A stretch of DNA of 60,000 bases from Antedon mediterranea. Its lineage: Eukaryota; Echinodermata; Crinoidea; Comatulida; Antedonidae. The notes beneath the pieces are model-generated. The model was not told the DNA's origin and made no database searches. It saw only the letters and a program-made list of their open reading frames with translations. The position numbers and the translations under genes were made by a program. The stretch lies in assembly GCF_964355755.1 (NCBI RefSeq), contig NC_092672.1:37632501-37692500 (forward strand), written 5' to 3'. Positions within the stretch are counted from its first letter, which is position 1. Every line of letters begins with the position of its first letter. Shown here piece after piece: positions 44,679 to 57,500 of the stretch.

Positions 44679-47021
44679 TTATACTGGAAGTGTGTCTTTG
44701 GTAATAGTAGTTGGCACGGAAACGCACTGTATTCCAATGATGTGATTGGACAGTTCTTTGCTTGAGATTCTTAGTTGTGCTTTCGATGCTGAAATACTCG
44801 GGATCTGTTTAATTGTCAACAAACCCGTCAAGAAATCTGGTAAGATGGAGAACAGACTCCCTCGGCACTTTAACGGAATGCCTTGATACGCACAGTGACC
44901 TTTTGCCCACAAACCAGTGAACGTATCGTAGAAAAAAAAGTGATTGAAATTGCTGACTATGAGAAACTCGTTAAACGCTACTACTTTTGTGTCTCGTAGT
45001 TTTTGGAAAGAAGGGATACTTGTGTGTTTTCTTACATGCCACTCATCGGTTGTAGGTTCATAAATTTGCTCACAATGTTCCTCTATAAGGAAGATCTTAC
45101 CAACGCAATCTGCAAATATTGGGCGATAACTCATCGAGATTTTTGACGGTGGCGGACTCAAATCATTCCATGTTTCCCGTTCGTGGTTATAACTAAAAAA
45201 CGTTCCGTAACCGCTGTCGTAAATTATGAGCAAATAAGCAATGTTGTCTAGACTGATCAGCTGGCAATAATTCTTCAGGATGCATGGTGGCGGAATTGTT
45301 TTAGCTGAGTTTGTGGCAAGATCAATTAGAAGAATGTGTCTTTGTTGAGTAACAGCTAAAAGTAAGCCATCTCCTACGCTGGCGACAGATGTCCACATTG
45401 AATGGCTTGACGTTTTCTCACTGCAATCTATTTGTAGATTGCCGTATTCGCACCAGGAGCCTCCTGATTGGTCGTTGGTGTCTGGTACAAAGCAACATGT
45501 TTGTAATCGTTGCATTGCTGGCGCTGTATTGTTATCAACCGTATTATTGTCTTTAGTGAAAGGTGTCCACACAAACATCAAAATCGTTTCATTCGGCGTG
45601 ATTTGGTTCGATACGTTAGTTACGTTGACAGCGGGTCTCAATCTATTTATTGGAGATACCTGTTGATAGAGCTTAATCTGAGACAGATGTGACTGGATTT
45701 CGGGAACAAAATTTGTGGAAGCACTTATATCATCATAGGAAGCTGGTTTCAGATGCGTTTTCAAAGTTGCCAGGATATTAGAGAGTTGCGATGTCCTATC
45801 AGTTGCATCATGTTTGCACCATTTATCAAGAGCTTGTACAAGTACCATCGGAGAATGTAGAAGAACATTCGATGTCGACACAACATCAATCAAATGCAAA
45901 TCTGTCAGACGTAGAAAGCTGTCTTGTTCGCTAACTTTCACAAAATCCTGCTGGATGTATTTTTTTGTTGATTGATACAACAAACGGTAGACATGAAATT
46001 GACTTGAGAACATAAAAATGTCAACACAATTTTCACAGCAGATTTTGTCCAATAAGCATTTTGAAATTTCTGTACAGAGGTCATCCATTTGTAACATGTC
46101 GGCCGCTTCCATCAAATCAAACAAATCTGCCATGTCAGTTGTAACATTTTGATAATAAAGAAATGAAATAATTTGTTCAAGAAGAAACGGGTTAATTTGA
46201 TACAGATTGACGAACCCTTTGCGATTTTCTGCCATATTTGATCCGAACATCGCGTAGAAGTAGTCACTTCGTACAGACAAGATTAAACGATGGCAGAAAT
46301 AGGTAACAGATTTTGAAGTGATGACCACATCAGACGATGAAGTGTCATTCCATATGCTTTTGATATGTTGCACAATTCTCTGAAAGACTTTGTAAGAATG
46401 GTCGATCATCTTTCCTTGAGATGTGCCAGTCATTTTCAGAAAGTCCTCTGAATCTTGGACTAACTCTGGCATCTGTGAATAAAAATAACAATTCATTACA
46501 ATTTGTCAACATTTATCATTATCATATTGTTTATTATCATGTCAGCATTTTTCTTGATTTATGTTTAATAACCATACAAATTTAAAGGTTAGAATGATTG
46601 AAAAACAAACTCCTGCATACAATATATGGTCAATAAATTCAAATAGTAAATCACAACTCACCTGCAAAAATATTGCCAAATCTAATACGCATTTTGCATT
46701 CAATTGCGTTATGTGTAACTGTCCAGTATAAATATATTCCACGAGTTGACTCAATATTGTCTTTGCGATTCGAATTTCATGTAATGGTATTTCCAAATTG
46801 CGATTGGAGTTGACAGGAATATCTCTTGCATAGCCAGACACCAATGATAGGATCAGTCTATGACAAGACAACCTGCAGTCAGCATTTCCAATGCTGATAT
46901 CTGTTAGGAAACCTTGTTTTTGAGCTTCGTAAAGTTTATTCAGAAGGCTAAAATGATCTTTGCAAGTGTTCTTGATGGTAAGATTCTCTTTTGATGTTTC
47001 ATTTGTAGGTAACGCATTCAT
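44679..47021 (-). CDS. Double-BTB, BACK and kelch-like protein (two exons)
   Basis: Exon 1 47021-46662 (120 codons) and exon 2 46472-44679 join in phase 0 (CAG/GTGAGT donor, TTCACAG acceptor) into 717 residues. Exon 1 is a BTB domain (about 30-118: FLTDISIGNADCRLSCHRLI, ILSQLVEYIYTGQL). Exon 2 begins a second BTB (about 165-262: SSDVVITSKSVTYFCHRLIL, IISFLYYQNV), then a BACK region (about 265-370), then a kelch-like C-terminus that lacks clear double-glycine blades (YEPTTDEWHV, FYDTFTGLWAK). BTB-BACK-kelch proteins are usually CUL3 substrate adaptors. Two BTB units in one chain is uncommon. No exact vertebrate orthologue recognised. Confidence 0.85.
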
Positions 47022-47127
47022 TATAACGGCATGTTTGTTTACATACTAATATTAATAATTATGTAAATTACGTCGATTCAAACGGTACGGTAAGCCAAAC
47101 CTAGAAAAAGAGAATTATTAGTATTAT

Positions 47128-50100
47128 GCACTTGTCAATTGTATGACCCACTATACGACCCCCGGGAGAGGTGCGTCATTTGTCCGATGTGCGTCATACT
47201 TTTGAATACCATGACGCACCCGCAGCCCACGAAATTCAGAAAAAATAAGGTCGGCAAAAAATTGCCGACCTTAAATGTGTCGAGGTCGGCAGTCTCGGCA
47301 ATTTCTAAAAATAGATTTTAAATCGGTCGACAGTCTAAAATTGAAAATCGTTGTTATTCTCGACATTCTAAAAATAGATATGAATTTTTAATTCACAACA
47401 TGAATTGTGAATTCTGTGTCCGATGTTTCACATCATTAAAATAAAAACATCTTTATTCGAAAAATCTGCCGACAATTCAGATAAAAAACATCGTCAAACG
47501 CCGCCGATGTTTGCTAGGCCATAGGCCTAGGCCTACTTATAATAACGCACGGATTGACCATGGAGTAAACTCCATAGATTGACGGACAGATTTAGCCAAA
47601 CTAAGCCTGGCTTAGTTTAGTAAAATAAAGATAAATAAAAATAAAATAAAGAGCAAATCATCACTGGGAAGTAAACGTACGTCCGGACAGAGCCGCACAA
47701 AGTCTAGACGAGAATAGTTTTGCGATTTTTTTAGCTATCGGCCGGCAACGTAAGATATCAACCTCGCTCCTGCCTTTAGCAGCTCGTCGGCTGATTACGG
47801 TCGTCGCACATGCATCAACTGCTTTGTATGTGTGTGTGAAGGAGTGGAAGTAAGAACAGCCTTTGACCCAGAGTAAAGTCATTGACCTTTGTTGAAAACG
47901 CTGCATAGCTGCGTACCGCACGTAATTGTAAGGTTTGTATTTTTTGTTTTGTTTTGAAAGAGAAATTATATGACATTTCAAAATAATTAAAAGACAATAC
48001 TGTACTGAGCCTATTTGGTGTAATTTATTATAGCATCGTATTATTTGTATTATTTAACACAATGGCACAATTACGATAAACATCATCACACACAATTAAA
48101 GGCTAAATTGTAAAAAGAAAACACGAAAATATCCAAAACATTGAGGTACATTTCTTCAACAGTTGAAATTACTATATTGACTGACTAGTAGTATTCATCA
48201 CCTGATGAATCTGACCATTCACTACCATCACTATCAGAAGATTCAGGTGTGTCGTCTTCGCTGATGACATCACTATTAGTCGCCGTTTCGGCCGAGGCTT
48301 CATTGACTGATTTTTTGTTGTATCCATCGAGACGGCGTGGGTTTTTCCGTGGTTCCCCATCTGGATACACCGTAAGAAATAACTCGATGGCCTTATTATA
48401 ACGGTCAACGCTGTAGTCTCGATCGTTACGTAGACGAAGAATATCAGTCATCGTGGAATTCGTCATCGACTGACGATCTTTGGTGAATGTTCGCCACAAA
48501 AACGAAAACACACGTTCTGTTTCAGCGTTTCCAGTTGGTAGAGCCAAACACAATTCGATTACATGCAAGATGTTGCTTATGCCTAAGGGATGTTTCATCA
48601 TAAACATTTGCGGCCAAACATTTTCTGGACTTCGTCCAGCCATGAATACAGAAACGTGATTGCGTAGAATATCTACTTCTGACCAAATCCTTGTCGTGTC
48701 GCACCCATTCAATCTTAAAACGACATCAAACCTCTCAATCACAGTATTTGCGCTGTGGAATAAGTCATCTGTCGTTTTAAATCGATATCCAGATGTATCT
48801 AGAAGTTGGGCAACACTGACGAAAAAATGATCTTCTGTAATACATTTAAGACGCTCATGCATAGAATCTTTTAGGACATGGATAATTGATTGAAATTGCT
48901 GCAGACATTTGGTTTTGCTTTCTTCCAACGATCCCTTGAGCAGATATCCAAAATATGTGTACTTTTGTACTGGATGGTCATTTCTTGTACCCCTCTCTGG
49001 CCATAACACAGCATCATCTTCATGGATGTCATCTATTAGTTTGGCGGCTGTAGGAAATCGAATCCGATCAGTAAACACATCTGAGTCCGCATCATCGATA
49101 ATGCTGGACAACGTCGTTATTTTTCGACATATCGACTTGCATATCGATACCAACTCTGGTAGAATGATATCGGCTTTCTGTAAAACCTTAGTTAAAGGCC
49201 GGATTTCTATGAGTATATCGTACTTTATGGCGTTAAATAACAGGTGATCAATGCGGGTCAACATTGATAAAATTCCCTCCAACTTTGGCTTCACTTGAAC
49301 CATAGACCTGTTATGTGGGTGCGATATTTGTTGATTGCAGTAGCCTATCAAAATCGGTAAATTATGATTGTACGAGCTCAGTCCGGCAACCTGATGTTCA
49401 CACCACCTGTTGATGTAATTATATTGAAAATGTAAAACCAATATGAAATGCTTTAGAAGTGTGCAATAGGCCTACATCGTACGAAAATGAAAAAAAAAAA
49501 AAATTAATTACCTTGTACCATTTGGGCGTTTGTATCTTTTATGGTTTTGTCCGATTGCTGCCGCAAATCTCTTGAAAAGTCGCCACCTTAGGTTGGCTCG
49601 TTTAAATAAACTGTAGGTCGTTAGGACATTTTCTTGGCTTTTGTGTTCGAGGTCAGAATTTTTAAAAGCATCACGTATGGCCAGCTCTATTTATGAGACG
49701 GACACAAGACCAGCATATAGTGGTCTCCTAACTCCGTCTTTACCAACTCATGGAGTTTTACGTTAACTGCTGCACCGTCCGTGCACATTCCTAGTTCCTA
49801 TACACAGAAATGAGACCAGCACAATTTTATTGAATATTCAATTTATTATACACGCATGGACATTGATACAAAATTCCGTACAAAGGAAATAATTATATAT
49901 CTTTTAAATAATAGAAATAATTTTTAAATAACCTTTTTTGCTCTTGGAAAATCCAAGTTGAGCTTTTTTAGACTCTTTTCCATAGCATCTTTCAGGCCCT
50001 CTGCCGTACATTCGTCGGGCTCTTCTATAGAAATCACATTAAATTTTGGCCGCCCAGTGTGTGCCGTTTTCATTATGAACAACTCCTTTTCATCCATCGT

Positions 50101-52081
50101 TTTAGCACTTGATGACCCGTCATTTAAGATGCTATAGTACAGGACATCATTGCTATTAAGTGTGGTCGATATATTGGATAGCATACTTTTACTCAGGTAG
50201 TGTATCATCTCTTTACCCGCTTTCTCACTTACGTGCCCATTTCCTAAATCTACGCCATGAACGTCACGTTCAAAACGACTGAGATCACCAAAGAACTTAA
50301 ACGATTTTGTGCTATTTACAATAAAATGAGCTAATTGAAACTTCATTGTCAGCTGCTTCTTTTGTTTGGCCGAGATGAGACGCAGGTACGGAGACATCGT
50401 CGTCTGAACTACTACCCGTTCATCTCCCGTATTTTGCGTGCATTTTTGAATATCTTTTAGATATGACACAGCTCTCTGATGGGTTACACTTCGTTTGAGA
50501 TGATCGCTGAAGTTGTTTTTTTTAACCACTTTGGTACCAACTATATACGTGTCGGTTAACCCGGATGCAATACCCCTGTTTGTAGTAGACTGTCGTTTAC
50601 ATAAAATGCTATATTCTCGACACGTCTTACACCAGACTTTTGTCACTTGATCGTTCTCTACTTCATATTCCAACAGATCAAATTTCCACCTGTCAACAGT
50701 TTTTTTGGAAGGCATCTGTAAATTTAAAAACTAACATTTAATAATAGGCCTACAGAATAACAATATGTTATTTTTCTTTAGATTTTGATAATATAGCCTT
50801 GACCTACGTGTATTATGTATGATATATCATTTATTTTTTTATTCACAAAAACATATATTAAGCCTAAGAAATACTTGAATATAGGCATTGTATTAGGCCT
50901 ATGAATGTGTAGGCCTATTTAGAATGATTTTCATGCAATATACTGTTGTCATTGACAAGTGCTATCTCAATTCCAAATAACATATACAAAAAATCTAACT
51001 CGACAATCTAAAACCTAACTTAACGTTTAGCCTACATGGAATGACGTATTTATAAGTCAATCGGATTTAAAGTTTTCAAGTAGATTATAAGTAGTAAAAA
51101 GTTAACGATTTACCGTTTAAAAACAAGTCAAGACCTGTGTCCACGACGTCGAACACGATTTTCAGCTTCTGATTGGTTGATAAAGTTCTCTACGTCACGG
51201 AGCAAACCATTATAAAGTGGTAACGATCACAATAATTGAAATGTCACAAGTGAATATTCATTATATATTTAGCTTAAATTCAATTAAAATATTAATGATC
51301 TGCTTTCATCAGCAAAAACATTAAATTTGTTACCATTTATTTGTATTTCTTTTTATCATTTCTCTTAAATTTGTTGGGTAAAACCATTTCCGTTACCCAC
51401 GTACGTCGTAGGCGCGCCAAGCCATAACACATTTCCCGCTGCCGTGCTGATATCCGCCGGCTAGCATTAAGCTATGCGATGCATATACAATGTACACGTA
51501 CGACGTGCGTCGCGTGTGTGTACTACTCGACTCCTCTCTCCAATCTCTGCACAAAGCAAAATATAAACAAGCAGACTGAGACGAAAGTTTTGCTGAAGAT
51601 ATTTTATTGTTAAATGATAGATTAAATACATGCAATGATTAATAATATATTAAGTAGGTAATATGTTTGAAGCTTCCAGTATTGTCCTTATTATTAGTAG
51701 TAGGTCCTAGCTAGCCTAGGCCTGCCAACTGTAAGGCCTAGGCTAGCTAGCCTAGGCGTAGTTCAGGTCGGCAACAAAATGCCGTCCTGTAGCAATATGG
51801 GGTCGGCAGTAAGGTCGGCAATTGCCGATTGCCGAGGTGAAATTCGTGGGCTGCACCCGTGCGTCAAAAAGGTGACTTACCTTTAGGTGACCATGGCGCA
51901 CCCATTTTGACGCACTGTGACCATGTTGTTTATGATATGGTTGGTGGTAAAGTGACGGACATTGACACACCTTGTTCATTGATGTGACGTACCATCTAGG
52001 TTTTTTGACGCACCCCTGCGTCAGTAATTATTTGTAAATGACGCACCCATGACGCACCTCTCCATTACAATTGACAAGTGC
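47128..52081 (-). mobile_element. hAT-like DNA transposon, 4.95 kb
   Basis: Inverted ends GCACTTGTCAATTGTA / TACAATTGACAAGTGC, flanked by a perfect 11-bp direct repeat ATTAGTATTAT (47117-47127, 52082-52092). Subterminal GTGCGTCAT/ATGACGCAC and GGTCGGCA/TGCCGACC repeats occupy both ends. It carries one transposase gene on the minus strand and sits just upstream of the BTB gene. Confidence 0.85.
48185..50715 (-). pseudogene. hAT-like transposase, three exons, one frameshift
   Basis: Exons 50715-49933, 49797-49512 and 49406-48185, with GT-AG introns. Exon 1 has a zinc-finger-like WCKTCREY ... HLKRSVTHQ start. Exon 2 opens with ELGMCTDGAAVN, the aspartate-bearing catalytic motif of hAT transposases. 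Exon 3 has WCEHQVAGLSSYNHN and the C-terminal dimerisation block LPTGNAETERVFSFLW. A stop after CPSHK (about 49690) is followed in another frame by ELAIRDAFKNSDLEHK, so one 1-nt frameshift breaks the gene. It resembles the ZNF862/KIAA1586 group of hAT proteins (recognition from motifs only). Confidence 0.83.
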
Positions 52082-52092
52082 ATTAGTATTAT

Positions 52093-54579
52093 ATTAAAAA
52101 AAATATTGCAAAATGTGTGAACTCAATTAGGCCTTGCCTGATATAAATAGAATAGAGGCCTATAATACTATACTGTAGGCTAGGCTAGGTCCAAGAAGGC
52201 GCTCCTATATCAAATATATTAAAATGCCAGAATTAATTAAATAACTTATTTATTCATGATTAAATCAACAGCAGTAATTCATCGCCCCTAGTATTGTTGG
52301 CAATAGACCTACAGCCTACCTAGGCCTAGGGATTCAGAGTATCATAAAAAAAATGAAAAGGGGCGGATCCTACACGGTCGGTAAGCCATTATTGGTTTTG
52401 GGAATTGCCTTGCTGTTAATTGTTGGGATCACATGTACAATACACAGCAGCCTGGCTAGCAGCCACATCTAACTACATTTCAAGCTCCCTGTAAAAACAT
52501 CATAATCCCAATTATTCAAAATCAATAAACATACTTACCAATCAGTCTGAATCTAGGCCTAGGCTAAATAAAAACAATAGAATACTGTCTAGTAGGGCCA
52601 GGCCTAACGTACCTACATATTAATGTAAATTATGTTTTTCTTTTCTGGATTTGTGCACTCAAGTGTATCAAAATGTCGAACAGTAGCCAATCACATTTCG
52701 TTTTGTCATGACGACATTGTGATGAGTGGAGGAAATTTCCAACATGAAAAGCTATAAAATCAGAGCTGAGTGAACTTGTCACCTGTTCATAAAATTATAT
52801 TACAGTATAATTAATCTTGCTTAGATCTTCGTCTTGGCCTATGTGAAAGAACATAAATATATAGACACCTAGCTGTAATTAAAACAGTATGATACCGTGA
52901 GATCCAACACCTTTAAATAAATTAATATTAATTTATTGTGACTAGTATTATTAAAAGTTTATAATTATTTTACTACTCAATAAACAAAAGGTGAGTTCTA
53001 ATCTACAACAATAGTGTGGTGTTTGATGAGAAAAGAAGAATGATTTCATATTCACCATTAATATTCCTTTTAAATTACAATCCTGTTGGTCTGGATGACT
53101 CGATTCATTTTCTATGTGCCTAGCCCGGCCAAGCCTCTTCCTGCTGTACATACATATATTATATTATATATATGTTATCTGTTTCTATTGTATTTCCCAA
53201 ATACAAGAAATATTAATAAAAAATAAAACACATGATTTTCCTTCCTTTTATTCTCGATTTTGTAAATAAATGTTTTTTAAACACATACTTTAAAATCGAA
53301 AAAAAAAATTATAATAGAAATAAAACCGAAGTAAATTACTATTATTATAAACACATCACTGATTTAAGCACAACATTTAATAAGTGGAATCATAAAAATG
53401 GTTTTTGGTACCAGACTTGAGAAGCAAGACTAAGTTTTTTGTTTTAGCATCATGCTCATATTACAGTGCTTACAAATATATAAATATTTATATAAAAATG
53501 TTGGTAAGATGTTGCATACTCATATGAGCGTACCGTAGGCAGAATGATTTTTCGATTGCGTGGTTGCGTAGGGTGCCATGAAACGAAAGGTCACTAAATT
53601 GAACCAAACTTGACATTAAAAATGCTTTCTGTTAAACAGACTTGGTGGGTTGTGGTATAGATACGATTATTTTACCCTATACGTCATGAAACGATTTTAC
53701 ACTATTCTTCATGAATACTGTAGTAGAGCCTGCCACATTAAATGTACGCTATCTGTTCTTTCTCAACTTGTTTTGTAATCAGTCAATCTTCCTATCCTAA
53801 ATATTCTATACTTAGTACATAACTTACAATTATAAGCACAACTATATAAAATAAATGGTAGTATTATTTAATCTAACACTTAATTACAGCGAGAGGTTGG
53901 TATAAAAAATAGCATGATTCATTATTAATAAAATGATAAAAGCATACATTCATTTTCATCCGCCCATTTTATGAATATTCAGTGGCACTAATTTGAATAT
54001 TGAATAACGTCATACGAAAAAGTGAATTATTTATTGATAAATAATACAAAATATACACAAACAAATATCAAATAATTGTGTAAAAAAAAGTAGCATTATA
54101 AAATTGACCCATCAAGTAATTATCTTCCAAGAAGTTTGCGATTAAAATCATATGACAGTTTTAGTTTTTCCTTGGAACAGATTTGCTGACCCTGCAATGT
54201 TTTAATACATTATGTATTAATACAAAAATATTAAATCCCACTCCAAACTCAGACACAAGAATTTGGTGATTCTTAATGCTCCGATCATCGTGCCAAATTT
54301 CATAAGTAGGCCCATGGGTCTATACTCGGGTCTTATACAGTAATTTGAATATCCAGGAACACTGAGAGTGACACGTCATAATTATGGAAGACCACCTGCT
54401 CCTCTTGCAATGTACAACATGATGATTTTGTCAGTTAATTTCATCAAAATCATTGTTTTGTTTAAAATTTGACAAAACAGATTCATTCCCAGCTGTCTTT
54501 ATGTTCGTCTCCACCTAACAAAACACTATGTCTCTTTCAATATACAAGCTTACACTGATCTCCTTCAAGATTTCATTTA
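52093..54579. other. Intergenic region, including the 3' UTR of SPT6
   Basis: AT-rich, no coding region. The part next to 54579 must hold the SPT6 3' UTR. TAGGCCTA-type words are frequent at 52130-52640. No repeat family of the rest of the window was seen here. Confidence 0.35.
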
Positions 54580-57500
54580 TCAATGTTCATCAATTAGAGG
54601 TGTTGAATCCCCACCTAGGGCTGGTGTTGATAGCGACATAGGACTTGGTACATAGGCTGGGCTAGGCTGTGTTCTAGGGCTAGGATTAGATTTGTTCTGT
54701 CTTGTCTTTGCCCACTTGGCTGCAGCTTCAGCCCAATCTGTAGCTGGTGTTGCGGAAGGCCTAGTAATAGAAAAATGAAATAAGTTTTACTATATCCTAA
54801 GCAATTAATGTAACTTATAACAGATGAAGACTTCTCCTTTTCTTATCACTTAACATTTTTTTAAGCCTTGTCTACACAATCAAACTTTATATATGACAAA
54901 AAAATGTGATGTGCCTATATATGGACATGATGAGGTCATATCACTACCATATTTAAGCATATCATTACCATATTTGGGCACATCAAACTTTTTTTGTCCA
55001 ACTAGTTTGATAGTGTAGACAGAGCTTTAGATTAAAATAAATATAAATTAACATACCTTGGTGTTTGCCGGGAGGACTGCCTGTTCCCACTTTGACTTGA
55101 TGAGGAGCCCCAGCTTTGTCTTGGTGTTGCTTGATAACGTGGTGTCTGTCGTGGGGTCATCCCAGGTCCCTGTCGTGGAGTCATACCAGGTCCCTGTCGT
55201 GGAGTCATACCAGGTCCCTGTCTTGGGGTCATCCCAGGTCCCTGTCTTGGAGTCATACCAGGTCCCTGTCTTGGAGTCATGCCAGGTCCCTGCCGAGGAG
55301 TCATTCCTCCAGCTGTCTGGCGGGGAGTCATTCCTCCTGCTGTGTGTCGGGGAGTCATTCCTCCAGCTGTCTGGCGGGGAGTCATTCCTCCAGCTGTCTG
55401 GCGGGGAGTCATTCCTCCAGCTGTCTGCCGTGGGGTCATGCCTGGTCCCTGTCTGGGTGTCATCTGGTAGGAGGGTGTCATTAATTGTGGAGTTGCATAT
55501 GGCTAAAAAAAAGGAAAAAAATAGTTAAGAACACATATAGCCATGGCCTCTGAGATTCAATGAGATAAACTTTGTGAGGAGCGAAACAAAGAAATAAATT
55601 GGCTAAATCCTTATTGAAATACAATGACATAAACAATGCCAATTCTTACATTCATTTGTGAGATACCACCAAAACCACCATATGAGGCACCAGTTCTAAT
55701 CTGTGGAGTTTGTCGTGGGGTCTGACGTGGGGTGTGTCGGGGTGTTTGTCTGGGCGTCGCCCCTGGCGTGACACCCATTGCAAACATCCCACTTGGGAAT
55801 GAGCTGACAGCTTTCTGGAGAAGAGCAGTATCAACACCTGAAAGTAAATGTACAAAGTTTTATTATAAATACAAATGTTGTTAATAAAAAATTACTATAA
55901 CAGTTAGAAGACTGAAAACAACATGGATGGCAAACATCAAAGAGGAAACTTTTCACATGCAGACCTATACACATGCAGACCTATACACATGCAGACCTAT
56001 ACACATGCAGACCTATACACATGCTTGCTCAAAAACGAACACAAGTGAGACGTGCAATGTCTAATGACGATTAGCGTTTTTAAGATGACTATAACATAGC
56101 ATGTCACACTGTTATGAATGGGTCAGCATAAAAAATAAAAATAGTCAATATAAAAATTGTGCAGGGTTACTTTACATGCAGCACTGCCATATAAAGCATA
56201 GTATATAGTATTCAAATAATGAATGTAAACTGTATGGAGGAAAGGAACTTACTGGCAAGGTTAAATGCAGCTGGATCATGGAATAGTATGTACTATTGCA
56301 CGCCATGTGACCCACAATCGTCCACTCAAATGACCAGAATTAATTTAGTTATAATACCAACTATTAAATATAAACTGTACGGATGAAAGGTACTTACTGG
56401 CAAGGTTAAATGCAGCTGGAGTGCCTTCGTTTGCAGGAGTTCGCTGATGAGAACGAGGTGTTGGGTTCATTCCTAAAAAAGTATTAAAAAAATAATTACA
56501 CAATATTATCTTTCATATAATATTGTAGTTATTTTGCTGGAAACATAACATTTCTCTCAACCCAGTAAAGTTCTGTGTTGGAACCTTGGCTTTGGGACTC
56601 TATCTGTATCTATAACGTACAATCACAATCTGTGGTTATCGCGTACGTTGGTTAAGGTCATCTGCAAAAATATTAATTTAAAGTGAAGATTGCTTTTGAG
56701 AAATTACTTTTGATGTCAATAGTGTTCAGTTGAAAAGGTGCAATATTTGGTGCACGCCGAATGTTTAATAAATAAATTGTAAAAATAGGCAAGATTGCGA
56801 CTACCTACCTGGTATGGGATCCCTGAAATGTTCCTTGAACCAGCGAAGTAAAGCATTGAGTGAACTATGTATTTGTTGCCGATAGCGATAACCGTCTGGC
56901 ATTAGGGATACGTATTCCATTCTTGGCTTTAATCGGGGCTGGTACGCCAAGGCTAACTTTCCGGGAAATTCCTTGGAGAAACTTAAGAAGTAGGGTATCC
57001 GGGATGGAGTTTTGTTTTTTTCTTTTTCTAAAAGTTTATAGAGGACATCACGTTTACCACCATTCGCAGCAATGAAACATTTGTGCATTAAAACATCACG
57101 AGCAAAAGATGCCATTGGCTGAATGTGGCGAGCAATGATTTCATCAAGATCTTCAAATGGCTGGAAAAAGAACAAAAATTGTTTAAAGTTTTAAAAAAAA
57201 TGTGTTGCATAATGGTAGCCAAAATAATTTTCACCAGAGTGCTTGCTACTTGATTCTCAGTGCTGTTATCTACACATCAGACAATATTTGCACAGTATCA
57301 TAGGAAAAAGGAGTAACAAATCATCTATGTGTTTCACATTGTTCTACCTGTTGGGTTAATGATTACATTATGCTCTATACTGTGTGAAACACATGTGATT
57401 CTGTATTACAGAATTGTCCTATGATACAGTATGGAAAACGGGTGCTTAATTTTTACTTTCTGATTCACACTCACCTCTTCATTAATCCACAATGACTGAC

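Noticed and set aside
55058-55528. Plus-strand repetitive frames opposite the SPT6 TPR repeats
   Set aside because: Shadow of the coding minisatellite in three frames; the minus frame joins in phase to SPT6 exons.
56530-56700. Hairpins AACGTAC/GTACGTT and CCCA/TGGG in an SPT6 intron as an H/ACA RNA
   Set aside because: No acceptable box H between them and no ACA after the second hairpin.
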